Assembly (NCBI RefSeq): GCF_947488715.1
Contig: NZ_CANLAG010000002.1
Coordinates: 124,001-188,000 of the forward strand
Length of the DNA: 64,000 nt
Direction: 5' to 3'
From: an uncultured Tateyamaria sp.
Lineage (GTDB): Bacteria > Pseudomonadota > Alphaproteobacteria > Rhodobacterales > Rhodobacteraceae
Part shown: one piece after another, positions 8,432-17,455 of the stretch
Numbering within the stretch: position 1 is the first letter of the stretch
How the letters are laid out: each line of letters opens with the position of its first letter
The notes under the pieces: generated by a model
Database searches by the model: none
What the model was told of the DNA's origin: nothing
Seen by the model: the letters and a program-made list of their open reading frames with translations, nothing else
Position numbers and translations under genes: made by a program

Positions 8432-10222
8432 CTAGAGCGGTGCGCAGGCCTGTTGCAACCAAGATGCGGTTTGTGGCGACACGCGGTCCTTGAGCAACTC
8501 GTAAGTTTGGGCGTGATATGCATCCAGCCAGTCGCGAGAGGGTTGATCGAGTATGTCGGCGACAATCAAACGACGGTCTATTGGGGCAAAGGTCAAAGTG
8601 CGCCAGCTCAGCATCTCGCGATGCGCGTCCCCGTCGGATGGGGGCGTTGCGTCCTGTGCGACAATCAGGTTCTCGATGCGTATGCCGAATGCGCCTTCGC
8701 GGTAGTAGCCCGGCTCGTTGGACAGGATCATACCTGCTTGCAGCGGAACTGTGCTGGCTCGGCTGAGCCGTTGTGGACCTTCATGGACCGAGAGATACGC
8801 ACCCACGCCGTGACCAAGGCCGTGATCAAAATCCTGATGCGCATACCACAACGGCGCGCGGCCTATGGCCTCGATGTCGCGTCCGGCCAGCCCTTTGGGC
8901 CAGATCAGGCGGGACATGGAGATCATACCCATCAGAACACGGGTGAACGCCTTGCACGCGTCTTCGTGCGGCGTTCCGATTGCGATCGTCCGGGTGATGT
9001 CCGTTGTTCCGTCGAGGTATTGCCCGCCGCTGTCCAAGACCAGAAGGTGCCCGTCTTGCAGATCACTGTCGGTTTCAGTTGTCACGCGGTAGTGCATGAT
9101 TGCGCCGTTGGGGCCTGTACCGGCTATGGTCTCAAAACTGATGTCCTGAAGCGCGTTGTCGCGGCGGCGGTATCCCTCTAACTGGGTGACAACCTGTGTT
9201 TCGGTCAGGGTTCCAACGGGCCGCACATCCAGCCAGGCCAACAGTTCAACAACGGCTGCGCCGTCGCGCAAATGCGCCTCTGCGGACCCCTTGATTTCGG
9301 CGGCATTCTTGCACGCCTTAGGCAGGGCGCAGGGATCGTCACCCCATTGGATATCCGCGGAAACGGCGTCTGCGACGCGTACCGGCACCGATGACTTGTC
9401 CAACAGAACAGGCCCGGTGAGCGCGTTCAGTGCGGGCAGGAATTCCGTAGGGGCATGGAGCGTCACGCCCGGCGTCAGATGATCGCCGATATCGGCCAGC
9501 TTGGCGGGGGACATATAGAGGTCGACATGCCCAGTCGTGTGCAGAATGGCGAACCCCTGCGCGATTGGGTTGCGGGGAATGTCCGCCCCTCGGATGTTCA
9601 GCAGCCAGCAGATGGAATCAGGCAGAGTGATCACGGCGCAAGCCGCACCTTGCTCGGCCAGAGCCGTGCCAAGACGGGTGCGCTTGTGTGCATGTGCTTC
9701 ACCCGCAAATTCCAACGGATGCGCGCGCACAGGTTCTGCTGCGGCTGCCGGTTGGTCCGACCACACACGGTCCACGAGATTTTCGGATTTCTCCAGGACA
9801 ATGCCGGTGTCTTGCAGTGCATTGCGCACATGTTCGATCTGCCCAACTGTATGTAGCCAAGGGTCAAAGGCAACGGTCCCTCCGCTGGGCATTTGCTCCT
9901 TGAGCCAGGTGGGAAGGGAGACCTCGGGCCATGGGACTGGGGTGTAGACGTCCGCTACCTGTGCCTTGACCTGCGTCCGGTAGCGCCCGTCGATGAATAC
10001 GCCAGCCGTGTCACGTAGAACAGCGCAGAACCCAGCCGAGCCGGTAAATCCCGTCAGCCACGCCAGACGCTCGTCACGGGCCGATACATATTCGCCCTGG
10101 TGGGCATCCGCGCGGGGGACCAGAAAGCCGTCAAATCCCGCAGCCTCCAGTTCAGCACGCAAGGCCGCCAGACGTGGGGGACCTTGTTCCGGGCGTGCGG
10201 TGACCTCGAAACTCTGAAACAT
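8432..10222 (-). CDS. Xaa-Pro aminopeptidase, M24 family
   Basis: Cytoplasmic dimetal peptidase removing N-terminal residues before proline. Two creatinase-like N-terminal domains precede a C-terminal pita-bread domain with the expected metal ligands: the two Asp in LDSGGQYLDGTTD at about residues 395-406, His in GHGVGAYLSVHEGP at about 470, Glu in NEPGYY at about 500, and Glu in GIRIEN at about 513. The 596-aa length matches the three-domain class rather than short PepP. AAGGGGG lies seven bases before the ATG. It follows cobT by 48 bases. The link to cobalt chelation is positional only. Confidence 0.93.
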   Translation of the reverse strand: MFQSFEVTARPEQGPPRLAALRAELEAAGFDGFLVPRADAHQGEYVSARDERLAWLTGFTGSAGFCAVLRDTAGVFIDGRYRTQVKAQVADVYTPVPWPEVSLPTWLKEQMPSGGTVAFDPWLHTVGQIEHVRNALQDTGIVLEKSENLVDRVWSDQPAAAAEPVRAHPLEFAGEAHAHKRTRLGTALAEQGAACAVITLPDSICWLLNIRGADIPRNPIAQGFAILHTTGHVDLYMSPAKLADIGDHLTPGVTLHAPTEFLPALNALTGPVLLDKSSVPVRVADAVSADIQWGDDPCALPKACKNAAEIKGSAEAHLRDGAAVVELLAWLDVRPVGTLTETQVVTQLEGYRRRDNALQDISFETIAGTGPNGAIMHYRVTTETDSDLQDGHLLVLDSGGQYLDGTTDITRTIAIGTPHEDACKAFTRVLMGMISMSRLIWPKGLAGRDIEAIGRAPLWYAHQDFDHGLGHGVGAYLSVHEGPQRLSRASTVPLQAGMILSNEPGYYREGAFGIRIENLIVAQDATPPSDGDAHREMLSWRTLTFAPIDRRLIVADILDQPSRDWLDAYHAQTYELLKDRVSPQTASWLQQACAPL

Positions 10223-10270
10223 GCCAGTTCCCCCTTCGTTTGTTGTTTGTGCGCGGATCTAAGGCAGAGA

Positions 10271-12148
10271 TCAGCCCGCTTTTCTCATGCCCATCACGCG
10301 TGCGCGTGCGCGCGGGTCGCTGTCAAAGAGCGCGGCCAGTTGCTCTGTCATCGCACCGGCCAACTGCTCGACATCCGTGATCGTGACCGCGCGATCATAA
10401 TAGCGCGTGACGTCATGCCCAATGCCGATCGCCAACAATTCGACCATCTTTTTGCGTTCCACCATCGCAATGACATCGCGCAAGTGTTTCTCGAGATAGT
10501 TGGCCGGATTTACGGACAGCGTGCTGTCGTCGACCGGTGCGCCGTCCGATATGACCATCAGGATCTTGCGTGCCTCGGGGCGGGACACCATGCGCCGGTG
10601 CGCCCATTCCAGCGCCTCGCCATCGATGTTTTCCTTGAGCAGCCCTTCTTTCATCATCAGACCCAGATTGGGACGCGCGCGCCGCCATGGGGCATCGGCG
10701 GATTTGTAGATGATATGGCGCAGGTCGTTCAAGCGGCCGGGCTGAGTCGGGCGCCCGTCGTTCAACCATGCCTCGCGGGCGAGGCCACCTTTCCACGCGC
10801 GGGTGGTAAAGCCGAGGATCTCAACCTTGACGTTGCATCGTTCTAGCGTGCGCGCCAGGACATCCGCGCATATGGCCGCGATAGAAATGGGCCGCCCACG
10901 CATGGAACCGGAGTTGTCCAACAGCAGGGTCACGCATGTGTCACGGAATTCAGTGTCTTTTTCGACCTTGAAGGACAGGGGCGTCGTTGGATTGGCCACG
11001 ATGCGGGCCAGCCGCCCGGCGTCAAGCGTGCCTTCCTCTAGGTCAAATTCCCAAGACCGGTTCTGTTGGGCCTGCAAACGGCGTTGCAGCTTGTTCGCCA
11101 GACGGCTGACTGCGCCTTTGAGCGGTTCCAACTGTTGATCCAGATAGGCGCGCAACCGTTCCAATTCGACCGCCTCTGCCAAATCTTCGGCGGCAATCTC
11201 TTCGTCATGGTCACTCAGGTAGACCTGATAATCGGGGTCGGCCTCGGACACCGGTTGTGGGGCAGGCGGCTCTAGGGGCGCTTCGCCCTCCGGCATTTCA
11301 GCCTCTTCGCCCAGTTCCTGATCCGCCATGTCATCCATGCTGACCTGAGCCTGGCTCGCGTCCTGCTGTTCGTCCTGTGAGGATTCGGCGCTTGCGTCTT
11401 CGTTCTCTTGGTCCTGATCGTCCTGGCCTGTGCTGTCGGGTTCCTGGTCCTCTTCCTGACCTTCTTCGGCCTCGTCTTCCTGATCCTCGTCGATCTGATC
11501 CGGGTCATCGCCCAGTTGATCGCCATAGCCCAGGTCGGTGATCACTTGCCGCGCGAATTTGGCAAAGGCTGCTTGATCGTCAAGCATATCGCCCAGACCG
11601 TCGAGCGTGCCGCCCGCTTGTTCCTCGATAAAGCCGCGCCACAGGTTCATTGCGTTCTGCGCACCGTCGGGCAGGTCGCGCCCGGTTGCGAGATGCCGCA
11701 CAAGGTATCCCGCAGCCGCGGCCAGCGGTACATCGATGGCCTGTTTGCACTGTTCATACCCTTTGCGCATCGCCTCATTGGCAATCTTGGCGTCGATGTT
11801 TCCGGCCGTGCCGGGCATGTCGCGCGCGCCCATCGCCTCGCAGCGGGCGGTTTCCATCGCCTCATAGAGGTCTCGAGCCATCTCGCCTTGTGGGGAATAG
11901 CGGGCATGGGTCTGGCCGTTGTGGTAGCGGCGATGCAGCGCCAACGCATCAGCCGTTCCGCGCGCGAGCATCACCTCGTCACGTGTCATACGGCGGCTGA
12001 CCTGCGGCAGGCGCATGGAATCACCCGACACTCCTGCTGGATCGACCGAGTAGGAGACGTTCAACTCAGGGTCATTTGCCATGACCTTGGTGGCCTCAGC
12101 GAGGGCCTTTTTGAACGGATCGGCAGGATTGTCGTTTTGGGTGCTCAT
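10271..12148 (-). CDS. cobT: Aerobic cobaltochelatase subunit CobT
   Basis: Large regulatory subunit of the ATP-dependent CobNST complex, which inserts cobalt into hydrogenobyrinic acid a,c-diamide in aerobic B12 synthesis. The 625-aa protein has an alpha-helical N-terminal part, a strongly acidic Asp/Glu/Gln stretch at about residues 213-295, and a C-terminal von Willebrand A domain with MIDAS motif DNSGSM (D411, S413, S415). The start overlaps the stop of the upstream racemase-like gene (ATGA), implying translational coupling. cobS lies two genes upstream; cobN is not in the window. Confidence 0.95.
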   Translation of the reverse strand: MSTQNDNPADPFKKALAEATKVMANDPELNVSYSVDPAGVSGDSMRLPQVSRRMTRDEVMLARGTADALALHRRYHNGQTHARYSPQGEMARDLYEAMETARCEAMGARDMPGTAGNIDAKIANEAMRKGYEQCKQAIDVPLAAAAGYLVRHLATGRDLPDGAQNAMNLWRGFIEEQAGGTLDGLGDMLDDQAAFAKFARQVITDLGYGDQLGDDPDQIDEDQEDEAEEGQEEDQEPDSTGQDDQDQENEDASAESSQDEQQDASQAQVSMDDMADQELGEEAEMPEGEAPLEPPAPQPVSEADPDYQVYLSDHDEEIAAEDLAEAVELERLRAYLDQQLEPLKGAVSRLANKLQRRLQAQQNRSWEFDLEEGTLDAGRLARIVANPTTPLSFKVEKDTEFRDTCVTLLLDNSGSMRGRPISIAAICADVLARTLERCNVKVEILGFTTRAWKGGLAREAWLNDGRPTQPGRLNDLRHIIYKSADAPWRRARPNLGLMMKEGLLKENIDGEALEWAHRRMVSRPEARKILMVISDGAPVDDSTLSVNPANYLEKHLRDVIAMVERKKMVELLAIGIGHDVTRYYDRAVTITDVEQLAGAMTEQLAALFDSDPRARARVMGMRKAG

Positions 12149-12846
12149 GCAGAACCGCCTACAGAATGATCGGACAGGGTGGCACGCCCAGTTGCCAGCG
12201 CAACCAAGACGTCCACATGAATATCAAGCGCGTCGATGACTTCATAGCCCACGTCGCGCCCATCAAAGGCAAGATTCAAATCCGTCCCCGCCAATACAAC
12301 TGCCTGTGCGCCTACCGCGGTCAACTTGCGGCCCTCTTCTATGAACAAAGCACGTTGCGCGTCCGAGCATTTGCCTGCGAGCGCCATATCAGTATAGGCC
12401 GTTCCAATGTCATCCAAGTCTTGCGGGACGATGGCCTTGGTCTGCTCAAGTTGCCCGTACAGTTGCGTACGCATCACAACGCCCGTACCCAACAATCCCA
12501 CGGTGCCAAACCCCTGCGCAGCGAAATAGGCGTCGAGCGGGCTGACCGCGCTGATCAATGGCAACGTGGACAAGGCAACCGTCTCATCAAAACAGAAGTG
12601 TCCACCAAGCGAAGTGATGGCAGCACAGTCTACCCCTGCCGCATTCAACCGTTCGATGAGCCGCGCGTAAACCTGAGCCTGGGCATCCTTGTCCCCGGCC
12701 AGGTTATTGGCCAAAAGGACAGACGCCTCGGTGTTGACGATGGTTAGTTCCAAAGGCGCACCCAGCGCCCGCATGTTGTCAGTCAGGCGCTGGTAATATG
12801 AAACAGTCGCTGCGGGACCAATGCCGCCAATCAGGCCGATGTGCAT
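12145..12846 (-). CDS. Aspartate/glutamate racemase-family protein lacking both catalytic cysteines
   Basis: A 233-aa protein of the Asp/Glu/hydantoin racemase superfamily. The N terminus [19 protein letters not shown] matches the family GGMGP loop. In active racemases two cysteines act as acid/base, in segments like PCNTAH and GCTE. Here the matching segments read ITSLGGH (Ser79 in place of the first Cys) and LAGTDL (Gly187 in place of the second). Cys74 and Cys85 are nearby but out of register. The gene sits between cobS and cobT, 15 bases after cobS and overlapping cobT by four, so it is part of that operon. Function is unknown; it may be a non-racemising enzyme or a binding protein. Confidence 0.8.
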   Translation of the reverse strand: MHIGLIGGIGPAATVSYYQRLTDNMRALGAPLELTIVNTEASVLLANNLAGDKDAQAQVYARLIERLNAAGVDCAAITSLGGHFCFDETVALSTLPLISAVSPLDAYFAAQGFGTVGLLGTGVVMRTQLYGQLEQTKAIVPQDLDDIGTAYTDMALAGKCSDAQRALFIEEGRKLTAVGAQAVVLAGTDLNLAFDGRDVGYEVIDALDIHVDVLVALATGRATLSDHSVGGSA

Positions 12847-12861
12847 CGTGCCTCCTTCGGC

Positions 12862-13848
12862 TTATCCCAAGCTCACACTTGCCGCACTTTCGGGCAGTTC
12901 CTCGTCGAACAGGCGCTGATAGAACTCAGCCACCGTCTGGCGCTCCAGCTCGTCGCATTTGTTCAGGAAGGACAGGCGGAACGCATAGCCGACATTGCGG
13001 AAAATCTCGGCGTTCTGTGCCCACGCGATGACCGTCCGGGGCGACATAACAGTGCTGAGGTCGCCGTTCATAAACGCGGTACGCGTCAGGTCGGCCACAG
13101 TCACCATCTGCTTGACGGTCTTGCGGCCCTCGGCGGTGTTGTAGTGCGGGTTCTTGGACAGCACGATGGCTGTCTCTGCGTCGATTGACAGATAGTTCAG
13201 CGTCGCCACGAGGCTCCAGCGGTCCATCTGGCCTTGGTTGATCTGCTGGGTGCCGTGATAGAGGCCTGTGGTGTCGCCCAGACCGACGGTGTTCGCGGTC
13301 GCAAAGATGCGGAAATAGGGGTGGGGTTCTATCACCTGGTTTTGGTCGAGCAACGTCAGCTTGCCGTCCACTTCCAGCACACGCTGGATTACGAACATCA
13401 CGTCGGCCCGGCCCGCGTCGTATTCGTCGAACACAATCGCTGTCGGGTTGCGCAAGGCCCAAGGCAGAACACCTTCTTGGAAATCAGTAACTTGCTTGCC
13501 GTCTTTCAGCTTGATCGCATCTTTGCCGATCAGGTCGATCCGGGAGATATGGCTGTCGAGGTTCACGCGGACGGCGGGCCAGTTCAGGCGGGCGGCGACC
13601 TGTTCGATGTGGGTTGATTTGCCCGTGCCGTGATACCCTTGGATCATCACCCGGCGGTTGTGGCTGAACCCCGCGAGGATCGCCAACGTCGTGTCCGGGT
13701 CGAACTTGTAGGTGCTGTCGATGTCCGGCACGCGGTCGCTGCCGTCGGCAAACCCTTTGACGACCATGTCGGTATCAATGCCAAAGACTTCGCGGACCGA
13801 AATCTCTTCGCTCGGTTTTGCGTTGATATCCATCGCGCCGTCGGCCAT
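12862..13848 (-). CDS. cobS: Aerobic cobaltochelatase subunit CobS
   Basis: AAA+ ATPase subunit of the CobNST cobaltochelatase, forming ring assemblies with CobT. Walker A GYHGTGKS is at residues 71-78 and Walker B IVFDEYD follows about 60 residues later. The sequence [12 protein letters not shown]-type region before Walker B is present as [14 protein letters not shown] choose ATG 13848 ([15 protein letters not shown]) because a GGGACAGG stretch precedes it at normal spacing and the resulting 328 aa is the usual length. A longer frame to 13911 looks non-coding. First gene of the cobS, racemase-like, cobT set. Confidence 0.94.
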   Translation of the reverse strand: MADGAMDINAKPSEEISVREVFGIDTDMVVKGFADGSDRVPDIDSTYKFDPDTTLAILAGFSHNRRVMIQGYHGTGKSTHIEQVAARLNWPAVRVNLDSHISRIDLIGKDAIKLKDGKQVTDFQEGVLPWALRNPTAIVFDEYDAGRADVMFVIQRVLEVDGKLTLLDQNQVIEPHPYFRIFATANTVGLGDTTGLYHGTQQINQGQMDRWSLVATLNYLSIDAETAIVLSKNPHYNTAEGRKTVKQMVTVADLTRTAFMNGDLSTVMSPRTVIAWAQNAEIFRNVGYAFRLSFLNKCDELERQTVAEFYQRLFDEELPESAASVSLG

Positions 13849-14117
13849 GTCGCCTGTCCCTTCAAAAGCAGTAAACGCGCCGAAATGGGCGCGCTGATCG
13901 TGGTGCAACATAACGCGGCAAAGGGCAAGGGGAAGGGGCCACAGTCATCGTCAAAAATACAGATGACCGACCGTTAAGTCCCCGGATTTATTGCGCCCTC
14001 TACCAATGATGCCAGATCAAAAAAATCCTAGTCCACCTGTGGCGGAAGTCTGGCCAGACCCGGCAGATCTGTTCGATGGGTCGGGTGCAAACGTAGTTCC
14101 GCCAGACCCCGGTTACC

Positions 14118-14744
14118 TTACTTAAAGTTGCGGCTGTCCTTGATCTGATCCCAGGCCCAGACAACCTCTTGCAGTTGCTCTTCCTGGCTGCGGTCGCCAC
14201 CGTTCATGTCAGGGTGCAACACTTTGATGAGCTTTTTGTACGCCTTGCGCACGTCGGCCTTGCTGTCGTCGGCCTTCGCCTCGAGGATTTCGATTGCGCG
14301 CTTTTCGGTGGGCGGCAGACGCCGCGCCGCTGCATTGCCACCGCGGCCCGGGTTCTGTGTCGCGTTTTTGCCAAGCACCTGGTGCGGGTCCTCAATGCCA
14401 AGCCGCGCCCAGGCGCGCGCCTCGGGATCAGTCATGGGTTTGGTCGCACGCTCCCAGACTTTGTCCTTGGATTGTTGCGCGTTGATCTCCGCTTCGGTTG
14501 TACCGTCAAAGAAATTCCACTTGAGATTGTATTCGCGCACGTGCTGCTGGCAGAACCAGAAGAAATCGTCGAGCACGTCGGGCGCCTTGGGCGCGCGGAA
14601 CTTTCCAGCCTCTTGGCAACCGTCATGGTCGCAGATGCGGGTCGACGTTTCAGACGCTCCCGACATGCCCCGGCGACCGCGCGGATTCTTCTTTTTTGCC
14701 GACGAGACGGACATGTCAAAACCAAAGGGATCAGATTTGGGCAT
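14118..14744 (-). CDS. J-domain (DnaJ-like) protein
   Basis: A 208-aa soluble protein with a C-terminal J domain at about residues 150-208. The signature HPD is in KLIKVLHPDMNGGD and is followed by the helix ending VVWAWDQIKDSRNFK. J domains stimulate Hsp70 ATPase. The N-terminal part carries a possible metal site (CDHDGC with later FWFCQQH) and basic residues. The start at 14744 (MPKSDPFGFDMS) has AAAGGA eight bases upstream. It is divergent from the bolA gene with a 64-base gap. This architecture is common in alphaproteobacteria, but its client is unknown. Confidence 0.88.
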   Translation of the reverse strand: MPKSDPFGFDMSVSSAKKKNPRGRRGMSGASETSTRICDHDGCQEAGKFRAPKAPDVLDDFFWFCQQHVREYNLKWNFFDGTTEAEINAQQSKDKVWERATKPMTDPEARAWARLGIEDPHQVLGKNATQNPGRGGNAAARRLPPTEKRAIEILEAKADDSKADVRKAYKKLIKVLHPDMNGGDRSQEEQLQEVVWAWDQIKDSRNFK

Positions 14745-14808
14745 TCGGGGTCCTTTCCGACTCAGGCGCTCAAGTTTAGACTTGTGAGGCCAGGATTGAA
14801 GGGGTCTC

Positions 14809-15075
14809 GTGAAAAAAATGTCAGTACGGCAAGAAATCGAAGATAAGCTACATGAGGCTTTCGCACCGCGCGAGATCAAAGTTGTGGATGACAGCGCCAG
14901 CCATGCGGGTCATTCCGGGGCGCCAGCAGGGGGAGAGAGCCACTTCAACGTCATGCTGCGAACATCTGATTTTGAAGGAAAAAATCGTGTTGCTAGGCAC
15001 CGAATGGTGCATGCCGCGCTTGGGGCGGATCTGATTGGCCGCATACACGCGCTGGCCCTTGATCTGGACGTATAG
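14809..15075 (+). CDS. BolA-family protein
   Basis: Small protein of the BolA/IbaG family, which partners monothiol glutaredoxins in iron-sulfur handling or regulation. The core motif is clear: VVDDSASHAGHSGAP, then ESHFNVMLRTSDFEGKNRVARHRMVH with the conserved RHR. GTG 14809 has AAGGGG four bases before it; ATG 14818 (MSVRQEIEDKL) is the alternative and fits family N termini, so the true start is one of these. It ends five bases from the convergent DUF4177 gene. Confidence 0.92.
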   Translation: MKKMSVRQEIEDKLHEAFAPREIKVVDDSASHAGHSGAPAGGESHFNVMLRTSDFEGKNRVARHRMVHAALGADLIGRIHALALDLDV

Positions 15076-15080
15076 AGCCG

Positions 15081-15593
15081 TCAGCTCGTGTCTGTTTTGC
15101 TGCCGCGGGCGGACGCCAGATTTTTGAGCGATGCGGTCATGCCTGCCACTTCGCTGGTCTCTTCCACGCCGTTGTCCGGCAACATGTCCGTCGCGCCCTT
15201 TCCCGGGGTGAAAGCAGCGTCTGTTTCATCCACGGCCTCCGTGGTTTCGGGGGCGTTGTCTGTACCTTTATCGGGGCTTGTGTCTTGGGGCGGTTCAGCT
15301 TCGTCCGCAATGTCTTCGGGTGCTGGCAACAGCTCGGGCTCAAAGTCGTCCATGGCTGTGCTGATGACCCGTCGGAACACAAGAATATTGCGCCATTCGG
15401 TTGTGCTGCCGGTCAGACCGGTGCGCTCGGTCGAGGGCAGGGTTTCGGCGCGTTGATATTCCCAACCGTCCGCGCCCATGTCGTTCATCAGTGTTTCCAG
15501 AGCGTTTGCAAAGCGCGCCTCGGGGCCTTTGACACCGGGGGCTTTGACCCCTTTGGTGGGTGCAGGCACAACTTTGTATTCCCAACCTGACAT
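15081..15593 (-). CDS. DUF4177 domain protein with acidic C-terminal extension
   Basis: The N-terminal 75 residues resemble DUF4177 (GWEYKVVPAPTKG, then GADGWEYQRAETLP and NILVFRR). The last 90 residues are acidic and low complexity (Glu, Asp, Pro, Thr), probably disordered. 170 aa in total, no signal peptide or membrane segment. AAAAGGTG precedes the ATG. Function unknown. The small DUF4177 domain is usually shorter, so the acidic tail is an add-on. Confidence 0.75.
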   Translation of the reverse strand: MSGWEYKVVPAPTKGVKAPGVKGPEARFANALETLMNDMGADGWEYQRAETLPSTERTGLTGSTTEWRNILVFRRVISTAMDDFEPELLPAPEDIADEAEPPQDTSPDKGTDNAPETTEAVDETDAAFTPGKGATDMLPDNGVEETSEVAGMTASLKNLASARGSKTDTS

Positions 15594-15662
15594 GCGACAC
15601 CTTTTGCTTGGATTGGCTGGCGTATAGCGCCCCTGCGCCGAGGTGAAAAGGCCGATGAGGAC

Positions 15663-16136
15663 CTAGCGTCTGCGGATGCCGATGCTGGCGCCCATGCGGT
15701 CTGGGCGCGGTAGGCTGGCATGGTCCTGCGCCATCGCCCGCAGATTGTCCTGAATGGATTCGGGCATTGGAGCCACCCGGGGGCCTGATTGATCTACGTG
15801 CAGGGTCATCGCCTCGCCGCACGCCGCCAGCCAACCATCCTGGTGCCAGATTTCCTGATAGGAGTGGAACCGTTTTGCATCGTGATCGACCAACTGGAAT
15901 GTCACTGTCACGGGGTCGTTGACGTGCAGTTCGCGCACATAGGTCAGGTGGAATTCTGCCGTGTAAGTCGTGTTCCCGGTCTTGGCGTGATAATCAGGGC
16001 CAAAGCCGAGGAGCGGATAGACTTGATCCGCCGCCTCGTCGAAAAGGACGTTGTAATACGCCATGTTGAGGTGTCCGTTGTAGTCGATCCATTCCGGTTT
16101 CACGGTCATGACGGAAGAGCGAAAAGGGACGGTCAT
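15663..16136 (-). CDS. Hotdog-fold acyl-CoA thioesterase
   Basis: A 157-aa 4HBT-type thioesterase. The active-site segment EWIDYNGHLNMAYYNVLFDEA carries the Asp-x-x-Gly-His-x-Asn pattern of the hydroxybenzoyl-CoA thioesterase class. The start at 16136 (MTVPFRSSVMTVKPEW) has CAGGAG seven bases upstream. The substrate cannot be read from sequence. It is divergent from a methyltransferase gene. Confidence 0.88.
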   Translation of the reverse strand: MTVPFRSSVMTVKPEWIDYNGHLNMAYYNVLFDEAADQVYPLLGFGPDYHAKTGNTTYTAEFHLTYVRELHVNDPVTVTFQLVDHDAKRFHSYQEIWHQDGWLAACGEAMTLHVDQSGPRVAPMPESIQDNLRAMAQDHASLPRPDRMGASIGIRRR

Positions 16137-16215
16137 TGGCGGCTCCTGGATTGTAGTCTTGGCCAAGCTAGGGCAGAGCAGAGCCAGAAGAAAGCGCCAG
16201 AGGGAGGGAGAAGCG

Positions 16216-17400
16216 ATGTGCAGCGCGGATGTGCGGGCCCAATACGAGGCCTATCCTTACCCCGAGCGCAAACCCACGGATGAACGCAAACGGCTGGTGA
16301 CAGGATCGCCGTCGCTGCCCGTGGAGATGGACCATTGGCTTTGGGGGGGCGCGCGCGATTGGTCACAGCCATTGCGGGTGTTGGTTGCGGGCGGTGGCAC
16401 AGGTGATGCGCTGATCCAATTGGCGCAATTGCTGACGGATGCGGGTCGGCCCTATGACATCACCTATCTGGATCTGTCTCAGGCATCGCGCCAGATTGCC
16501 GAGAAACGGGCGAAGGTGCGCAAGCTGGACGGGATCACCTTTGTAACCGGGTCTCTGCTGGATGCAGCCAGTTATGGTCCGTTCGACTACATTGATTGTT
16601 GCGGTGTTCTGCACCATTTGCCCGACCCGCAAGCCGGGTTCGACGCCTTGGCGGCAGCGTTGGCGCCAAACGGTGGCATGGGCATTATGGTCTATGCCCC
16701 GCATGGTCGGTCTGGCGTCTATGCGTTGCAGAATGCATTCGGGCGCTTGTTTGAAGGCCTTGAGCCGCGCCAACGTCTCAAGCGGGCCAAGGCGGTGTAC
16801 AAGGCATTGCCCGATGCGCATCCTTTCAAGCGCAATGTGCGCGTGGTTGATCACGAGCAGGGGGATGCGGGGTTTTACGACCTGCTCTTGCACAGTCAGG
16901 ACCGGCCTTTCAGCATTACGGAATTGTCTAATGCTCTTGAGCGCGCAGGTCTGGAACTGGCGGGTACGCCGGAGCCGATGCTTTATGATCCGACGCCTTT
17001 GGTGGGCGATTGCGGTGCGATGCCCATGTTGGAGCGGATGCAGTTGGCCGAGGATTTGCGAGGCACGTTCAAAACACATGTGGTCTATGCGCGACATGCC
17101 GGTGGTGGTTTGGCACCGCCAATGGGCGCGCCAGATGCTGTACCGCATCTCAGAGGTGTTGACGCCGAGATGTTGGCGGCACATGTAGCCAAGATGGGCA
17201 ACATAGCGATAGACACCGCCGGGTCCGCATTTTCATTTGATGTGACACCGGACGCGGCGACAGTGTTGCGCCGGGTAGACGGGCGCGTGTGCCTTGCAGA
17301 AATTGGTGCGGGTGTGGAGGCGTTTGACGATGTTTGGGCGCAAGTGGAGGCGGCACTGTGTGGTGCCGGTATGATGCACTATTCAAAGATATTGCTGTGA
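16216..17400 (+). CDS. Class I SAM-dependent methyltransferase
   Basis: A 394-aa protein. The Rossmann methyltransferase core has motif I VLVAGGGTGDALIQLAQ at about residues 55-71, the acidic loop TYLDLSQASRQIAE, and FDYIDCCGVLHHLPDP as motif IV. The second half (about 200-394) is a distinct domain of unknown role. The start at 16216 (MCSADVRAQYEAYPYPE) is preceded by GGAGGGAG; the in-frame extension to 16108 runs into the divergent thioesterase gene. Bacterial proteins with this YPYPE-type N terminus are annotated only generally as methyltransferases, so no substrate is proposed. Confidence 0.85.
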   Translation: MCSADVRAQYEAYPYPERKPTDERKRLVTGSPSLPVEMDHWLWGGARDWSQPLRVLVAGGGTGDALIQLAQLLTDAGRPYDITYLDLSQASRQIAEKRAKVRKLDGITFVTGSLLDAASYGPFDYIDCCGVLHHLPDPQAGFDALAAALAPNGGMGIMVYAPHGRSGVYALQNAFGRLFEGLEPRQRLKRAKAVYKALPDAHPFKRNVRVVDHEQGDAGFYDLLLHSQDRPFSITELSNALERAGLELAGTPEPMLYDPTPLVGDCGAMPMLERMQLAEDLRGTFKTHVVYARHAGGGLAPPMGAPDAVPHLRGVDAEMLAAHVAKMGNIAIDTAGSAFSFDVTPDAATVLRRVDGRVCLAEIGAGVEAFDDVWAQVEAALCGAGMMHYSKILL

Positions 17401-17455
17401 CGCGGGACGGACGCTCTTTGCCTGTTGGCAAAGTCGCCCCGCCCGCCGTCCCGCA
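17401..17455. repeat. Nested palindromic intergenic element, copy D (diverged)
   Basis: It fills the gap between the methyltransferase stop and the convergent gatB stop. The outer arms GCGGGACGG (17402-17410) and CCGTCCCGC (17446-17454) pair perfectly. The inner hairpin is CTTTGCC-TGTT-GGCAAAG. The architecture is that of copies A-C, but both sides of each stem carry different bases. Confidence 0.75.

Noticed and set aside
13849-14117. 269-base gap between cobS and the J-domain gene, checked for a cobalamin riboswitch or tRNA
   Set aside because: A pair of TCTGGC/GCCAGA-like segments is visible, but I could not find the conserved B12-box or a tRNA cloverleaf.
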